Positions 62,546 through 64,000 of a stretch of DNA of 64,000 bases are shown here, piece by piece. A model generated the notes under the pieces. That model saw nothing but the letters and a program-made list of their open reading frames with translations. It ran no database searches and was not told the DNA's origin. Made by a program: the position numbers and the translations under genes. How positions within the stretch are numbered: the first letter of the stretch is position 1; every line of letters starts with the position of its first letter. This DNA is from JAAGZL01 sp050291365. Lineage in GTDB: Bacteria; Pseudomonadota; Gammaproteobacteria; Chromatiales; Chromatiaceae. Location: the NCBI GenBank assembly GCA_050291365.1, contig JBNKJS010000026.1, positions 28,261 to 92,260 on the forward strand. The letters run 5' to 3'.

Positions 62546-62817
62546 GAACAGATCGTTACATCAGCTTTGAGGGGATAGATTGCGACGGTAATGCTGACAG
62601 GGTTATGGCATATATAGAGCAACTGCTGAAGCAACCTGGTTGCAGTAACGCCTTTTGGGACTATTTCATGAAAAAGCGTACAGGTGGTTCAGGCCCCAGG
62701 CCTGACAACCTGTTTCTTATCCATTCCAATATCAATCAAGTTCGAGAACTGTTTGAGACCTGTCGGGACGATGAGGCTATAGGCCTGCTGCTCAGGCTGG
62801 AAGAGGAGTGTTGTTGA
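62542..62817 (+). CDS. cowN: N2-fixation sustaining protein CowN
   Basis: This 91-residue protein has the CowN pattern DRYISFEGIDCDGNADRVM, then AFWDYFMKKR, GPRPDNLFLIHSNINQ and a terminal EEECC. CowN lets purple and other diazotrophs fix nitrogen in the presence of carbon monoxide by protecting nitrogenase. Its ATG overlaps the ferredoxin stop (ATGA), so both protective proteins are made together. Its presence is strong evidence that nitrogenase is encoded elsewhere in this genome. Confidence 0.94.
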   Translation: MRTDRYISFEGIDCDGNADRVMAYIEQLLKQPGCSNAFWDYFMKKRTGGSGPRPDNLFLIHSNINQVRELFETCRDDEAIGLLLRLEEECC

Positions 62818-62863
62818 GCTTGGTTTGGAAAACAGTTCGTATGGTTAGACTTGCTATATCCTG

Positions 62864-63250
62864 TTAGCCACTATAATCATTTAACCAGATCGAAATCATT
62901 CGATGAGATAAAGCCATAGTAGCTAGTATTGTTACAAGAAATACTACTCCTATAAACCAATACCACCCGCGACGGGCATATTGCTTTAGTTTGGCAAAAA
63001 ATGTTAATGATTGATTAGGCTTTTCAGGAATCGATCGAAAAGTCACTATGAAAAAGTAACTGCTCATAGCCCAGAGTAGGGCAACAATAGTTGGGATAAG
63101 ATAGAAATCATCTGCATGAGATTTTGAGTTGAAGATTATTATGACTGCAGATACAAGTGCTACTAATCCAACGGCAATAGATGGAAGACGAAGTATCTGG
63201 ATGGCTTGAGCTATTTTTTGGAGTTTATTGAGCATTGCTACTGATAACAT
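62864..63250 (-). CDS. Hypothetical membrane protein
   Basis: I do not recognise this 128-residue protein. Four hydrophobic segments are seen: LPSIAVGLVALVSAVIIIF, LIPTIVALLWAMSSYFFIV, a weaker one, and WYWFIGVVFLVTILATMAL. A basic loop (AKLKQYARRG) suggests the inside. An alternative ATG at 63235 would drop five residues. It converges with cowN at 46 bases, with no strong terminator in between. Confidence 0.7.
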   Translation of the reverse strand: MLSVAMLNKLQKIAQAIQILRLPSIAVGLVALVSAVIIIFNSKSHADDFYLIPTIVALLWAMSSYFFIVTFRSIPEKPNQSLTFFAKLKQYARRGWYWFIGVVFLVTILATMALSHRMISIWLNDYSG

Positions 63251-63402
63251 CCAGAAATTAAAAATGCCGTTCCTGAAACTGAGTTTGCCGCAGTCCTGCC
63301 AACAATCAGATTATTCAAACTGCTTGTGCTCTCAGATCAGAAATAGATTAACCTAATGTTTATTTTGGGTGGATGTCTTTATTATTCCTGATCTGGTGTT
63401 TT

Positions 63403-63663
63403 TTACTCATTTAAATAGTCAAAACCCTCAGTATCTGTAAACTCCTTTACACCTTCTCTTTTGATCGCTTCAACTCCTGCATCTATAGCTAGCTGTGCGG
63501 TTGAAAAAAACTCCAGCCAATTTGTACTTACCCCTTTCTCATTTATAATTGCAAGTTGCCACTCGCCTTCGCTGATCTTTGTAGTTATTACCTTTAGTGT
63601 TGCGCCATGCTCTGATATTTCCCTGCATAATTCATCTTTAGTAAATCCATTAATGTTATCCAT
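63403..63663 (-). CDS. Small hypothetical protein
   Basis: I do not recognise this acidic, 86-residue protein. It reads as an alpha/beta domain: FTKDELCREISEHGATLKVI, EGEWQLAIINEKG, NWLEFFSTAQLAIDAGVEAIK and an acidic tail EFTDTEGFDYLNE. I chose ATG 63663 because GGAG lies 6-7 bases upstream; ATG 63675 is in frame. Similar short proteins occur next to mobile elements, and an IS remnant lies 66 bases upstream. Confidence 0.65.
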   Translation of the reverse strand: MDNINGFTKDELCREISEHGATLKVITTKISEGEWQLAIINEKGVSTNWLEFFSTAQLAIDAGVEAIKREGVKEFTDTEGFDYLNE

Positions 63664-63702
63664 ATATTTCTCCATTCCTTTTGCGTTTTGATGATTGTGT
63701 TC

Positions 63703-63729
63703 GGCGCAATGCCCGCTGGTTATTGCGCC
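63703..63729. repeat. GCGCAAT palindromic repeat
   Basis: GGCGCAAT (63703-63710) and ATTGCGCC (63722-63729) are perfect inverted arms around an 11-base loop. CTACG-type flanks (CTACGG to the right) recall a widespread dispersed palindromic repeat family. It abuts the truncated transposase. Confidence 0.7.
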
Positions 63730-63801
63730 CTACGGTCCTGATCGTTTAACAGCTTCTCTACGGAATTCTTCTGTATAGGCTTGGTTCTTTTTACGTGTCA
63801 T
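63730..63801 (-). pseudogene. IS3-family OrfA transposase fragment
   Basis: Only 23 codons remain: MTRKKNQAYTEEFRREAVKR followed by three residues and TAG. The start, with MTRKK and YTEEFRREAV, is the typical N-terminus of an IS3-family OrfA helix-turn-helix protein of about 90-100 residues. The rest is gone, cut at the palindromic repeat. It shows that an insertion sequence once lay here. Confidence 0.85.
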
Positions 63802-64000
63802 CTGACTCGCCCTCAATTTGAGTTTAATATAACTTTAAGGGTGGCTGCAATTCATGGGGAGGCTCAGCGGGATTATGGGGAGTAGGGAATAGTAAGGAGT
63901 AGTTGATAGTGAGGAGTAGTTGATAGTGAGGTGTGGCGGTGTAGAAAGATTGCGGGTTATTGCTGGTTGGTGTATGTAGCCCTTGCCTTGTAGCTCCTGG
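63802..64000. other. Noncoding right end of the window
   Basis: Apart from the tandem repeat at 63878-63928, I see no gene, promoter or RNA structure that I can support in this GT-rich stretch. Confidence 0.5.
63878..63928 (+). repeat. 17-bp tandem repeat (three units)
   Basis: AGGAGTAGTTGATAGTG occurs twice in perfect copies at 63895-63911 and 63912-63928. A diverged unit, GGGAGTAGGGAATAGTA, precedes them at 63878-63894. Confidence 0.85.

Overview
The window reads as chromosome of a gammaproteobacterium. Its left 38 kb follows gene orders known from Pseudomonas and Chromatiales: a PTS-Ntr/rpoN/lpt block, metX-metW, proC-yggS facing pilT-pilU, pyrC'-pyrB-pyrR-ruvX-algH, and tonB/gshB facing pilG. 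A Shethna FeSII-type ferredoxin and CowN under a NifA-like sigma-54 promoter indicate a nitrogen fixer. Together with a Calvin-cycle-compatible sugar-phosphate cluster this would fit a sulfur-oxidising, diazotrophic Chromatiales-like lineage, free-living or symbiotic. That lineage guess is inference; no marker gene here fixes the taxon.

Layout. 1-5.4 kb (minus strand): an ABC ATPase cut by the window edge, then HPr, EIIA-Man, RapZ, HprK, PtsN, Hpf and RpoN, a regulatory phosphotransfer system around sigma-54. 5.7-10.5 kb (minus): LPS transport and Kdo synthesis (lptB, lptA, lptC, kdsC, kdsD), a CaCA antiporter and a DUF4426 protein. 10.6-16.9 kb (minus): metW-metX, a dynamin-like GTPase, yggU, yggT, proC, yggS. 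17.1-19.3 kb (plus): pilT and pilU, the pilus retraction ATPases. 19.3-27.0 kb (minus): PyrK-like reductase, the catalytically dead dihydroorotase PyrC', PyrB, PyrR, RuvX, AlgH, TonB, ApbE, GshB. 27.4-37.4 kb (plus): the Pil-Chp chemosensory operon pilG-pilH-pilI-pilJ-chpA-chpC, with a 1943-residue ChpA kinase.

37.4-44.5 kb: rsmE; a phosphofructokinase with an unusual nucleotide-site signature; an RRM protein; a DUF4197 protein; a MITE-like repeat; and the methyl cycle metK-ahcY-metF with a clear SAH riboswitch ahead of ahcY. 44.7-51 kb: a thioredoxin-like protein, then tkt-epd-pgk-fba. 51-54 kb: small proteins, srkA, purC and a GFA-family protein.

54-59.8 kb: a histidine kinase/sigma-54 activator pair faces a Usp-like protein and an SLC13/RCK_C permease. 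The gap between them holds a perfect 15-bp palindrome, an IHF consensus and a -24/-12 promoter, so the pair probably drives the divergent operon. 59.8-61.7 kb: a large multi-pass membrane protein of unknown function. 62.0-62.8 kb: two TGT-N10-ACA boxes, an IHF site and a -24/-12 promoter drive FeSII-type ferredoxin plus CowN, proteins that shield nitrogenase from O2 and CO. The right end carries two small unknown genes, a truncated IS3 OrfA, a palindromic repeat and a short tandem repeat. I found no tRNA, rRNA or CRISPR array.
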